Source: Providencia rettgeri
Lineage (GTDB): Bacteria; Pseudomonadota; Gammaproteobacteria; Enterobacterales; Enterobacteriaceae
Length of the DNA stretch: 64,000 nucleotides
Reading direction: 5' to 3'
NCBI RefSeq assembly: GCF_023205015.1
Contig: NZ_CP096258.1
Location: 1,240,001-1,304,000 of the forward strand
Of the stretch, positions 26,678-35,536 are shown piece by piece; the stretch's first letter is position 1; every line of letters starts with the position of its first letter. The translations under genes and the position numbers were made by a program. The notes below the pieces were generated by a model. The model was given only the letters and a program-made list of their open reading frames with translations, ran no database searches and was not told the origin of the DNA.

Positions 26678-28741
26678 TTATATCCCAAAGAGACTAATAA
26701 ATAGGTCAATGAGCTTGATCCCAATAAATGGCACGATCAGCCCGCCTAAACCATAAATGCCTAAGTTACGTTGCAATAATGATTGTGAGCTCATTGGGCG
26801 ATAATTAACCCCTTTAATTGCTAGAGGGATCAGGAAAATAATAATTAATGCATTAAAGATCACTGCGGAAAGAATTGCAGAGGCCGGTGAGTGCAAATGC
26901 ATTACATTTAATGCGTTAAGTTGTGGCCATGTTACGGCGAAGGCCGCAGGAATAATCGCAAAGTATTTAGCAATATCATTGGCAATACTGAAGGTAGTTA
27001 ATGAGCCTCGGGTCATCAGCATCTGTTTACCAATGTGCACCACTTCAATCAGCTTGGTTGGGTTAGAATCTAAATCCACCATATTACCGGCTTCTTTTGC
27101 TGCTTGGGTGCCTGAATTCATTGCCACCGCAACATCCGCTTGCGCGAGTGCCGGTGCATCGTTGGTGCCGTCACCAGTCATGGCAACCAAGCGACCTTCA
27201 GATTGATATTGGCGGATCAACGCGAGTTTGGCTTCAGGAGTGGCCTCTGCAAGGAAATCATCGACACCTGCTTCGGCTGCAATTGCGGCGGCTGTTAAGT
27301 GGTTATCCCCCGTGATCATCACGGTTTTGATGCCCATACTGCGCATTTGTGCAAAGCGTTCTTTCATACCCCCTTTGACGATATCTTTTAATGCAACGAC
27401 ACCTAAAACCGTTTTATTATCAACCACCACAAGTGGCGTTTCACCTAAATGGGCCACTTTTTCGACCAGCTGATCCGCTTCAACAGGAAATTTACCGTGG
27501 TTAGCTTCAATATAACGGCGGATGGCATCCGCAGAACCTTTGCGGATCATTCGTTCGCCAATATTGACGCCACTCATACGTGTCATCGCGGAGAAAGGAA
27601 CAAAGGTTGCATTCAGGGCGTGAATATCTCTTTCGCGTAAATTAAACTTTTGTTTTGCTAGCACCACAATGCTGCGGCCTTCGGGTGTTTCATCGGCTAG
27701 GGAAGATAATTGCGCGGCATCAGCTAGTTGCTGCTCAGTGATACCCGTTAGCGGTAAAAATTCGGAGGCTTGGCGGTTGCCCAGTGTAATCGTTCCCGTT
27801 TTATCGAGTAATAGAACGTCAACGTCTCCTGCTGCTTCCACAGCACGACCGCTGGTGGCTATTACATTTGCCCCTAACATGCGGCTCATCCCTGCTACAC
27901 CGATAGATGAAAGCAAGCCTCCAATGGTGGTTGGAATTAAACAGACTAATAGGGCAATCAATACTAAAATAGAAACCGCATCACCGGCACCTGCATAATC
28001 TGAGGCAAAAAGGGTAAAAGGGTACAATGTTGCACAAACGAGGACAAAAATTATCGTGAGTGCAGTTAACAAAATAGTTAACGCAATCTCATTGGGCGTT
28101 TTACGGCGTTGCGCACCTTCAACCATGGAAATCATTCTATCTAAGAAGGTTTCACCGGGGTTAACGGTACACTCCACGATCAGCCAATCGGAAAGTACGC
28201 GAGTTCCTCCTGTTACAGAGGAAAAATCACCACCGGATTCACGGATCACAGGGGCGGATTCCCCTGTGATTGCGCTTTCATCCACCGAAGCACCACCTTC
28301 GATGACTTCACCGTCACAAGGAATGGTTTCTCCTGCGCGGATCAACACAATATCACCTTTACGTAACTGGTCTGAACTCACTATTTCTTGACTTGCCTCC
28401 AGTGAGGGGGAAGCTAAACGTGTTGCGCTGCTTTGTTGTTTAACACCTTTTAAGCTTTGGGCTTGTGCTTTGCTTCGTCCTTCAGCGAGCGCTTCCGCAA
28501 AGTTAGCGAAAATAACCGTAAACCATAGCCAAAGTGTGATCATTCCACTGAACCAAGCACTGCCTTGCGTGTAATCCATTACCATGGCTAACCAGAGAAA
28601 CGTGGTGATAATACTGCCAATAAAAACTACAAACATCACAGGGTTACGCCATTGCGCTTGTGGTGTACATTTCTTGATAGATTCAAAAATAGATTGTTTG
28701 ATTAGCTTATTATCGAATAATTTAATATTTTTATTGTTCAT
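26678..28741 (-). CDS. kdpB: KdpB, potassium-transporting P-type ATPase catalytic subunit
   Basis: A 687-residue P1A ATPase. The phosphorylation motif DKTGTITLGN lies near residue 305, and TGES and GDGTNDAPALAQADVAVAM are also visible. ATG 28741 has GGAGGAAAAT immediately upstream. It energises K+ uptake through KdpA, and it follows kdpA by 13 bp. Confidence 0.98.
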   Translation of the reverse strand: MNNKNIKLFDNKLIKQSIFESIKKCTPQAQWRNPVMFVVFIGSIITTFLWLAMVMDYTQGSAWFSGMITLWLWFTVIFANFAEALAEGRSKAQAQSLKGVKQQSSATRLASPSLEASQEIVSSDQLRKGDIVLIRAGETIPCDGEVIEGGASVDESAITGESAPVIRESGGDFSSVTGGTRVLSDWLIVECTVNPGETFLDRMISMVEGAQRRKTPNEIALTILLTALTIIFVLVCATLYPFTLFASDYAGAGDAVSILVLIALLVCLIPTTIGGLLSSIGVAGMSRMLGANVIATSGRAVEAAGDVDVLLLDKTGTITLGNRQASEFLPLTGITEQQLADAAQLSSLADETPEGRSIVVLAKQKFNLRERDIHALNATFVPFSAMTRMSGVNIGERMIRKGSADAIRRYIEANHGKFPVEADQLVEKVAHLGETPLVVVDNKTVLGVVALKDIVKGGMKERFAQMRSMGIKTVMITGDNHLTAAAIAAEAGVDDFLAEATPEAKLALIRQYQSEGRLVAMTGDGTNDAPALAQADVAVAMNSGTQAAKEAGNMVDLDSNPTKLIEVVHIGKQMLMTRGSLTTFSIANDIAKYFAIIPAAFAVTWPQLNALNVMHLHSPASAILSAVIFNALIIIFLIPLAIKGVNYRPMSSQSLLQRNLGIYGLGGLIVPFIGIKLIDLFISLFGI

Positions 28742-28754
28742 ATTTTCCTCCTCA

Positions 28755-30458
28755 TCATCCCGCAAAACCAATGTGTAATTGTTCAGCAATTGGACCTAAA
28801 GCAAGGGCTGGTACAAAGGTCAGGGCACCAATGAGAAGCACAGTGAAAATCAGTAACCCAATGAATAAAGGGCCTGTTGTGGGTAAAGTAGCGTGGCTTT
28901 GGGCTTGTGGTTTTTTATTGGCCATAGAACCCGCGATCGCTAAAACAGGAAGAATGACACCAAAGCGACCGATAAACATTGCTATCGCAAGTAGCACATT
29001 GTAATACGGGGTATTTGTGCTGAGACCTGCAAAAGCGCTACCATTATTATTAGCAGCAGAAGAAAAAGCATATAACACTTCACTAAACCCATGAGCGCCT
29101 GGATTTAAAATCCCAGCACGCCCAACTTCAGTCATTAATGGAATAGTTGTACCTAGTAGCACTAAGGTTGGGGTGACCAAAATCGCCAATGCGACCATTT
29201 TCATTTCGCGCACTTCGATTTTTTTACCGAGGTATTCAGGGGTCCGGCCAATCATCAGGCCTGCAAGGAACACGGCAAGTAGCACAAATAGCAACATACC
29301 GTATAAACCGGAGCCGACACCACCAAATACGACCTCACCAATTTGCATTAACCACATTGGTACCATGCCGCCCATCGCGGTAAAGGAGTCATGCATTGCA
29401 TTAACCGCACCACAAGATGCAGCGGTAGTAACGACGGCAAATAAAGCGGAGCCAACGATCCCGAAGCGACTCTCTTTTCCTTCCATATTGGCGGAACTCG
29501 TTGCGTGTAGCTCGGTTAAAAACGGGTTTCCTACATATTCCGCTTTAACCACGACGATGGCAGCAACCACAAAAATGATCCCCATAACCCAGAGTAAGGT
29601 ATGACCTTGTTTGTTGTTGCCGACAACACGACCAAAAGCAAAGCAAAGGGCGGTAGGAATGAGGAAAATAGCTAGCATTTGCACAAAATTACTGAGTGCC
29701 GTTGGGTTTTCAAAGGGGTGTGATGAGTTAGAGCCAAAAAATCCACCACCATTTGTGCCGAGCAATTTTATCGCTTCCTGCGAAGCAACGGGCCCCATCG
29801 GCAATAACTGCTCACTGCTATCTAAAGGATGAATAAGTAAATAATTAGAAAAATTTTGAATAACGCCTTGGCTGACAAAAAATAGTGCAAAAATAATCGC
29901 TAGAGGGAAGAGTAAATACACCGTAATTCGGTAAATATCTAACCATGCATTGCCAACCGTTTTACTACCATGGCGTGAAAATGCACGAATAATTGCGAAG
30001 GCAACGGCAAGTCCTGTAGCTGCAGATAGAAAGTTTTGCACTGTCAGTCCAGCCATTTGGCTTAAATAGCTTAATGTATTTTCACCACTATAGGCTTGCC
30101 AGTTTGTATTAGTGATAAAACTAACTGCGGTATTGAAGGCTAAATCCCAGCTCATTCCCTCAAAATGTTGTGGATTAAGCGGTAAATAGCCTTGATTCAT
30201 TAAAATAGCGAATAATAAAATAAAACCTAAAATATTAAATAATACAATCGCTAAGGCGTATTGTTGCCAATTCATCTCAGCCATGTGTCTTCCTGGCTGT
30301 TTAACACCGGTTAAACGCCAAAGTAGGGATTCACTTGATGCTAATCGACGGGGAATGTCATTGTCGATTAACCGAGCGATCCCATTACCTAAAGGTTTTG
30401 CTAAGATGAATAGGATCAGCAAAAAACTACCTAAAAATAGCAATGTGGTCGTCGTCAT
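28755..30458 (-). CDS. kdpA: KdpA, potassium-binding channel-like subunit
   Basis: A 567-residue superfamily-of-K+-transporters subunit. Four pore-loop regions are visible, including FITNTNWQAYSGE, TNGGGFFGSNSSHPFENP, SCGAVNAMHDSFT and AANNNGSAFAG. Start ATG 30458 follows GGAGGATTTCTG, directly after the kdpF stop. Ten or more membrane helices are expected. Confidence 0.98.
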   Translation of the reverse strand: MTTTTLLFLGSFLLILFILAKPLGNGIARLIDNDIPRRLASSESLLWRLTGVKQPGRHMAEMNWQQYALAIVLFNILGFILLFAILMNQGYLPLNPQHFEGMSWDLAFNTAVSFITNTNWQAYSGENTLSYLSQMAGLTVQNFLSAATGLAVAFAIIRAFSRHGSKTVGNAWLDIYRITVYLLFPLAIIFALFFVSQGVIQNFSNYLLIHPLDSSEQLLPMGPVASQEAIKLLGTNGGGFFGSNSSHPFENPTALSNFVQMLAIFLIPTALCFAFGRVVGNNKQGHTLLWVMGIIFVVAAIVVVKAEYVGNPFLTELHATSSANMEGKESRFGIVGSALFAVVTTAASCGAVNAMHDSFTAMGGMVPMWLMQIGEVVFGGVGSGLYGMLLFVLLAVFLAGLMIGRTPEYLGKKIEVREMKMVALAILVTPTLVLLGTTIPLMTEVGRAGILNPGAHGFSEVLYAFSSAANNNGSAFAGLSTNTPYYNVLLAIAMFIGRFGVILPVLAIAGSMANKKPQAQSHATLPTTGPLFIGLLIFTVLLIGALTFVPALALGPIAEQLHIGFAG

Positions 30459-30459
30459 A

Positions 30460-30549
30460 TCAGAAATCCTCCGCGTTAAGCAGGGCATAAATCAGATACG
30501 CTAGCAGTAAAATGACAAGAACTGCCCCAGTAATGGAAAGTAATGACAC
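30460..30549 (-). CDS. kdpF: KdpF, small stabilising subunit
   Basis: A 29-residue single-helix peptide starting with GTG (sequence begins MSLLSITGAVLVILLLA and ends LLNAEDF). It matches the E. coli KdpF pattern of ITG near the start and YALxNAExF at the end. GGAG lies 8 nt upstream, and its stop is one base from the kdpA start. It stabilises the KdpFABC complex. At this length it is easily missed by automated calling. Confidence 0.93.
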   Translation of the reverse strand: MSLLSITGAVLVILLLAYLIYALLNAEDF

Positions 30550-30620
30550 GGTGTTTTCTCCTTATTATTTCCATGTGATAAGGCTAAAGGGTTCGCTGTA
30601 AAGAAGCTGATAAAAAGCAT

Positions 30621-30645
30621 GGGCTGGGTGTAAAAAAAGTATAAA
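30621..30645 (-). promoter_or_regulatory. KdpE binding site of the kdpFABC promoter
   Basis: On the minus strand, TTTATACTTTTTTTACACCC followed by AGCCC is nearly identical to the E. coli KdpE operator, a T-tract followed by ACACCC. It lies about 75 bp upstream of kdpF. The rest of 30646-30989 is AT-rich with no gene visible on either strand, and should include the ybfA promoter. Confidence 0.85.
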
Positions 30646-30989
30646 AATAACGATTTATTCGCTTGGAAGAGCGGGTGGTTGTTTATGAAATGAACTGCCT
30701 ATTGTTAATTAGTTGTGATTTTTATGTTCAAATAAAACACCACTTGGTTAAATTATGTAGTAAAAATACGGAATGGTCAGTTTTTTTAGTCATATTTACA
30801 TTTTAAGTGGTCAGATGAGTGGTTTTATTACACAATTTGCAGTATTCTAATCACAGTCAATATATTTCATATTATCTGCTCGGTTTTAGTCGCTCTTTAC
30901 TACTGTGTTAATGAAAAATGTGTATTAATGGGGAATGATAGGGCAAAGCTAGGATCGGCAAATAAAGTGGCAACTGAAGGAGGATGTCG

Positions 30990-31196
30990 ATGTCCACATA
31001 TCGCGAATATTCCCGTAATCAGGTACTTGCACGCCGCACTGCAGCTGTAACAGCTGGCATTATTGCGTTTCCGGTTATGGTTTTTTATCCAAAAAGAGCA
31101 AAATTTTATAGCCATTTACATAAGGTTTGGGCTAAGACCAGCGATAAACCCGTTTGGCTAGAACGCTCAGAGACAACGCTGGAAAGTCATCGCTAA
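30990..31196 (+). CDS. ybfA: YbfA, DUF2517 small membrane protein
   Basis: A 68-residue protein with a central hydrophobic helix (RTAAVTAGIIAFPVMVFY) and the family ending FYSHLHKVWAKTSDKPVWLE. It matches E. coli YbfA in sequence and in its position divergent from kdpF. ATG 30990 is six bases after AAGGAGG; the ATG at 30984 overlaps the SD and is unlikely. Function is unknown. A terminator follows. Confidence 0.92.
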   Translation: MSTYREYSRNQVLARRTAAVTAGIIAFPVMVFYPKRAKFYSHLHKVWAKTSDKPVWLERSETTLESHR

Positions 31197-31219
31197 TTTA
31201 AAACTTAGTGTCCAGTCAT

Positions 31220-31256
31220 AACCCCTGCAATGTCGAGTTGTGGGGGTTTTGTTTTT
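31220..31256 (+). terminator. Rho-independent terminator of ybfA
   Basis: AACCCCTGCAA and TTGTGGGGGTT form an 11-bp stem (one mismatch) with a 7-nt loop, followed by TTGTTTTTT. Confidence 0.92.
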
Positions 31257-31427
31257 TATCTTCCATTCTTTATTTAATCGCCAGTTATTTTTCATGGGCA
31301 ATAGACCTGATTTGCTCTAAATAATACAGAAAAAAATCATGTTTCCGTTTATGCTTATTGATTATCAGTTAATTACCTTCAAACTGGTGGGTAAACCGTT
31401 TAGCTGTGCAGTAAAAAGGACAATATA

Positions 31428-32171
31428 ATGCATAACTTAAGATTAGAAGAAATCATTAATGATGAATTGAAAGTTAGTGAGTTCCAAGATTTTGCACCGA
31501 ATGGATTGCAAGTTGAAGGGCGGCCACATGTACATAAAATCATCACCGGTGTGACAGCTTGCCAAGCTTTGCTAGATGTCGCTGTTGAAAAGAAAGCCGA
31601 TGCCATCATTGTTCATCATGGCTATTTTTGGAAAAATGAGCCAGCGATCATCAAAGGGATGAAAAAGAATCGCTTAAAAACATTATTAGCGAATGATATC
31701 AACCTGTATGGTTATCACCTCCCATTAGATGCGCATCACCAATTAGGTAATAATACCCAGCTTGCTTATATTATGGGGGTGCAGGTGAATGGCCAAATCG
31801 ACCCGTTAATGCCATTTGGTTTTTTTGATCAACCCATTACACCTTCAGAATTAACGTCTCGCTTAGAAACTCGCCTTGGCCGTAAAGTTCTTCATTGTGG
31901 TGATAATGCAAAAGAAGAAATTCGCCAAATTGCATGGTGTACAGGTGGAGGGCAAGGTTTCATCCTACAAGCGGCGGAATTTGGCGTAGATGCTTTTGTA
32001 ACAGGGGAAGTTTCTGAGCAAACCATTCATATAGCAAGGGAAATGGGGATCCATTTCTACAGCGCAGGGCATCACGCAACGGAGCGTTATGGGATCAAAG
32101 CACTGACTCAGTGGCTCGTAGATGAACATGGGTTAGATGCGGAGTTTGTTGATATCGATAACCCAGCCTAA
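31428..32171 (+). CDS. ybgI: YbgI/Nif3 family protein (GTP cyclohydrolase I type 2-like)
   Basis: A 247-residue cytoplasmic protein of the Nif3/DUF34 family. Metal-binding residues are visible in IIVHHGYFW near residue 60, LPLDAHHQLGNN near 100 and FYSAGHHATERYG near 215. The ring-forming family has been linked to GTP cyclohydrolase-like activity and radiation resistance, but the role is not settled. Downstream genes of E. coli (pxpBCA, nei) are absent; the T6SS locus sits here instead. Confidence 0.93.
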   Translation: MHNLRLEEIINDELKVSEFQDFAPNGLQVEGRPHVHKIITGVTACQALLDVAVEKKADAIIVHHGYFWKNEPAIIKGMKKNRLKTLLANDINLYGYHLPLDAHHQLGNNTQLAYIMGVQVNGQIDPLMPFGFFDQPITPSELTSRLETRLGRKVLHCGDNAKEEIRQIAWCTGGGQGFILQAAEFGVDAFVTGEVSEQTIHIAREMGIHFYSAGHHATERYGIKALTQWLVDEHGLDAEFVDIDNPA

Positions 32172-32173
32172 TT

Positions 32174-32290
32174 TTCGTCATATTTTGTGTTGCGGCGGTG
32201 TTGGCTTCTCTCGGCTACTTGGGTCACATACTTGTGTATGCTCCCCAAGCTATCCTCTTTTGCCGCCTAGCCGCAACACAAACTATTTAG
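32174..32290. repeat. ERIC-like intergenic repeat, diverged copy
   Basis: A third copy of the repeat. The core GGGTCACATACTTGTGTATG then CTCCCC (32221-32246) and the ends TCGTCATATTTTGTGTTGCG and CCGCAACACAAACTATTTAG pair with each other. It marks the boundary between ybgI and the T6SS locus. Confidence 0.75.
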
Positions 32291-32300
32291 AAAATTGAAT

Positions 32301-32340
32301 TTTCGTTCTATTCGAGCGGCGGCGGTGTTGGTTTCACCTA
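32301..32340. repeat. Truncated ERIC-like repeat
   Basis: TTTCGTTCTATTCGAGCGGC followed by GGCGGTGTTGGTTTCACC repeats only the left end of the element and then breaks off. It is a tandem partial copy, as at 2840-2885. Confidence 0.6.
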
Positions 32341-32839
32341 TAGTCAGTTGTTCTTTGTGTGAAAATTACTTATCAATATTATTCACTTTAAAATAAAAAT
32401 AATCAGATTAATACACTGTTAATTTAAGACGGTGATCTCACTGAAATTGAAGTCAGTTGACGGTTTTCATTTTAATTGTTTTAAATCAATACATTACATC
32501 AAGTCTATCGGCTGTAACATTTAGTAACATAGTTTATTTCTATGTACATTAGAACTTACTGGGCTTATCGCGGTTTAGTCTATTTTTCACTCGATGATTA
32601 TTCTGTTTTCGTTTGTTTGTGGTGTTTTTGTTAGCATTATATAGCGATATTTCAACCAGTTTACGCTAAGTCACTTATCCTAGAGAGATACGTAAGTAGT
32701 ACGTGTATTTACACGCTATTCATCTGCTTTTATCATCCTTAACTCAAATCTTACCGTGCGCACGGGCTGAGATGACGGAAATTAATCGATAATTATGTCG
32801 ACTTAACCCAATTTGTCATTCTTGATAAAGGATATCGCT
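32341..32839 (+). other. Long leader and promoter region of the hcp-vgrG locus
   Basis: This 499-bp stretch has no gene I can support. It contains a perfect 12-bp palindrome CCGTGCGCACGG (32754-32765) about 75 bp before hcp and a small inverted repeat ACGTGTATTTACACG (from 32701). Regulators for silencing or activation could bind here, but none can be named. Confidence 0.5.
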
Positions 32840-33358
32840 ATGCCAACTCCATGTTATATTTCCATTGAAGGAAAAACCCAAGGCAACATCACTGCCGGTG
32901 CATTTACTGCGGATTCTGTGGGCAACATCTATGTACAAGGTCATGAAGACCAAATGTTAGTGCAAGAGTTCTCTCACGTTGTGACAGTGCCGACTGACCC
33001 ACAATCCGGTCAACCTTCAGGCCAACGTGCGCACAAGCCGTTCCGTTTTACCGTGGCGTTAAATAAAGCGGTTCCGCTGCTGTATAACGCATTAGCGTCT
33101 GGCGAGATGCTGCCGAAAGTGGAACTGAAATGGTACCGCACATCGGTTGAAGGCAAGCAAGAGCATTTCTTCACCACTACCCTGACCGATGCAACCATCG
33201 TCAATATCGATTGCCAAATGCCACACTGCCAAGACCCAGCGAAAGCGGATTTCACGCAGTTAATCGAAGTCTCTCTGTCTTACCGCAAAGTGGACTGGGT
33301 GCACACGGTTGCAGGCACTTCGGGTGCGGATGACTGGCGTGCGCCGCTCGAAGCATAA
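32840..33358 (+). CDS. hcp: Hcp, T6SS tube protein
   Basis: A 172-residue Hcp1-family protein that forms the hexameric inner tube of type VI secretion. It begins MPTPCYISIEGKTQGNITAG and contains the family motifs HKPFRFTVALNKAVPLLYNA and FTQLIEVSLSYRKVDW. ATG 32840 is preceded by AAAGGATATCGC. It opens the locus, as in Proteus mirabilis ids/idr operons, and is followed by vgrG after a short hairpin that may reduce read-through. Confidence 0.96.
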   Translation: MPTPCYISIEGKTQGNITAGAFTADSVGNIYVQGHEDQMLVQEFSHVVTVPTDPQSGQPSGQRAHKPFRFTVALNKAVPLLYNALASGEMLPKVELKWYRTSVEGKQEHFFTTTLTDATIVNIDCQMPHCQDPAKADFTQLIEVSLSYRKVDWVHTVAGTSGADDWRAPLEA

Positions 33359-33370
33359 GTTCGAATTTAG

Positions 33371-33388
33371 CGAGCCTTTCGAGGCTCG
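33371..33388 (+). terminator. hcp-vgrG intercistronic hairpin
   Basis: CGAGCC-TTTCGA-GGCTCG with a moderately T-rich tail (TTTGCGTTTTTC). Probably a partial terminator that keeps Hcp in excess over VgrG; inferred. Confidence 0.55.
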
Positions 33389-33427
33389 TTTGCGTTTTTC
33401 GCTTTTTCTCCTATAGAGGAAACCCCC

Positions 33428-35536
33428 ATGTCTTGGACAGACCCCAATAAAAACAAACGACTCGGCAGCCCCGAAAATAACCCGCTTATTCACGGAGGGG
33501 GCTATGCGGGTGGCAGAACCTATGCACAGGACCAAGCCTTGCAAGAAGCCCATGGTCAACTGCTAGACCGTATTATGAATGGCGAAATGGGGACGGGATT
33601 AGTATTTACCTGCACGATTGGTGGACTCCCTGAAAATACGTTTCAAGTGACCCAGTTTGATTTGCAAGAAGGGCTTTCCCAACTCTTTTCACTGTCGATT
33701 CAGGCGGTCAGCCCGTTACCCGAGATTGATTTTCAAACGGTATTGGGTGTGGCCTCCTCGCTGACCGTAAAACGAGATGGAAAAGTTCTTCGCACAGTAC
33801 AAGGCATTTTAGCCGGGGCAGAGCAAGGCAACACCGATGGGGTTAAAACCTGGTATCACTTTGTGATACGCCCTGAAATGTGGGTGATGACGCTTAAGCA
33901 AGATAGCCGAATTTTCCAAAATATGACGGTGCCCCAAGTTCTTAAGGTGTTACTGGATGAAGCGCGTGTGAAGCACGATATGCAATTCTACCATTCGGAA
34001 GAGCATTCTGAACGTCCCTATATCACCCAAAAGCGCGAAACGATGTATGAATTCTGGTGTCGACTTGCTGCTGAAGAAGGGATTAATTACTGGTTCGAAG
34101 AAGGTCCACAACTGTTTTACAGTGACCGCCACTTAGGCATGAAAGCGGGTATTTCGCTCACCTATAATCCGCAATCTGAAACGGATATCACCGACAGTAC
34201 GGCCACCACATGGCGTTACGCTGAACAGTTGTGCAGCGATATCCGCGTGGATAAAGACTACAACCAACTCCGCCCCTCTTACCCACTGAGCCACCAAGTC
34301 ACCGGCGAAGTCCATCAACAACATGAAGTGTTTGAAAGCTATGGTCGTTTTCAAGAGGATGCAGAAGGTAAACCCTTAAATCAAATTCGTTACGAGCAAT
34401 CGCAAAACCAGCGTCAAATAGGAACGGCTACGACGAACTGCATTGAGTTAGCACCGGGGCGTATTTTTACCTTGTCTAACCATCCTAGCCCTCGAATGAA
34501 TACGACGTGGCAGGTGGTGAGTGTCTCCCATCATGGCGTGCAACCCCTTGCCGATAACAGTGGCGGTGAAGGGACTCAGATGAGTAACCAGCTGTCCTTT
34601 GTGCCTAGCACCCAAGAGTGGCGACCGCCCTATCGGTATAAACCTACAGCGGATGGGGATGAGCTGGCTACCGTTGTCGGGCCGCCGGGTGAAGAAATTT
34701 ATACCAATGCGCAAGGCGCTGTGACCGTCTATTTCCATTGGGACAGGCGCGGCAAACCTGACCATAGCGCGTCTTGCTGGGTACGAGTCGCCCACGGTTG
34801 GAACGGCGATGGCTTTGGGTTTATGTCCATCCCGAGAGTTGGGCAGGAAGTGATTGTTTCCTATCTTAACAATGATATAGATAAACCGATTATTACGGGC
34901 TGTACCTATAATGGCCGTAATCGACCGCCCATTGATTTACCGAAACACAAAACACGCACGACATTTCGCACCAAAACCCACAAAGGGGATGGGTTCAATG
35001 AGCTGCGTTTTGAAGATGAAGCTGGCCAAGAAGAAATCTATCTGCATGCGCAAAAGAATTTGGCCATCAATGTGCTGAACTCACGGGGTGAACGGATTAA
35101 TTACGACCGGACAACCAGTATTGGTCATAACGATGAACTGGTTGTTGCCAGTAATCGGACCGTGACGGTTGAAGGTAATCAAGCGCACAAAACAACCGGT
35201 AACTACCAAGACAAAGTTGAGGGAGACCACCACCTTTCGGTTGAGGGCGACCTAGTTGAGGCAATACAAGGTGTGGTCAGCGTGAATGCACAAGGGGATA
35301 TCACCTTACAAAGCAGCAGTAAAATCACGTTAAAAGTGGGCGGAAGCTTTGTTGTCGTTCACAGCGGTGGCGTGGATATTAAAGGACCTGCGATAAACTT
35401 AAATTCAGGAGGAAGCCCTGGGGATATCCTGCAAGCGACTAACCCTGCGGTACTCAAAGCGGCGGCGAGCAGTGGCGCGGCCTTTGTGGCGCATTGTCCT
35501 ATGAAAGAAGGGCAAGAGGAGGCTGAAAATGGTTAA
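33428..35536 (+). CDS. vgrG: VgrG, T6SS spike protein
   Basis: A 702-residue spike protein. The N-terminal gp27-like domain (about 50-400) includes TCTIGGLPENTFQVTQFDL. The gp5-like OB region holds WVRVAHGWNGDGFGFMSIPR near 460, followed by NDIDKPIITGCTYNG. The C-terminal beta-helix region has repeats such as SVNAQGDITLQSSSKITLKV. The tail ends AHCPMKEGQEEAENG with no extra effector domain. Its stop overlaps the start of the DUF4123 gene by 8 bp. The last 361 bp are duplicated at 41723-42083. Confidence 0.96.
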   Translation: MSWTDPNKNKRLGSPENNPLIHGGGYAGGRTYAQDQALQEAHGQLLDRIMNGEMGTGLVFTCTIGGLPENTFQVTQFDLQEGLSQLFSLSIQAVSPLPEIDFQTVLGVASSLTVKRDGKVLRTVQGILAGAEQGNTDGVKTWYHFVIRPEMWVMTLKQDSRIFQNMTVPQVLKVLLDEARVKHDMQFYHSEEHSERPYITQKRETMYEFWCRLAAEEGINYWFEEGPQLFYSDRHLGMKAGISLTYNPQSETDITDSTATTWRYAEQLCSDIRVDKDYNQLRPSYPLSHQVTGEVHQQHEVFESYGRFQEDAEGKPLNQIRYEQSQNQRQIGTATTNCIELAPGRIFTLSNHPSPRMNTTWQVVSVSHHGVQPLADNSGGEGTQMSNQLSFVPSTQEWRPPYRYKPTADGDELATVVGPPGEEIYTNAQGAVTVYFHWDRRGKPDHSASCWVRVAHGWNGDGFGFMSIPRVGQEVIVSYLNNDIDKPIITGCTYNGRNRPPIDLPKHKTRTTFRTKTHKGDGFNELRFEDEAGQEEIYLHAQKNLAINVLNSRGERINYDRTTSIGHNDELVVASNRTVTVEGNQAHKTTGNYQDKVEGDHHLSVEGDLVEAIQGVVSVNAQGDITLQSSSKITLKVGGSFVVVHSGGVDIKGPAINLNSGGSPGDILQATNPAVLKAAASSGAAFVAHCPMKEGQEEAENG

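Noticed and set aside
27669..28391. Long plus-strand open frames opposite kdpB
   Set aside because: Antisense shadows of a highly conserved gene.
33428..35536. VgrG as an 'evolved' VgrG with a C-terminal toxin
   Set aside because: The protein ends shortly after the beta-helix region at 702 residues; cargo appears to be delivered through DUF4123 adaptors and PAAR proteins.
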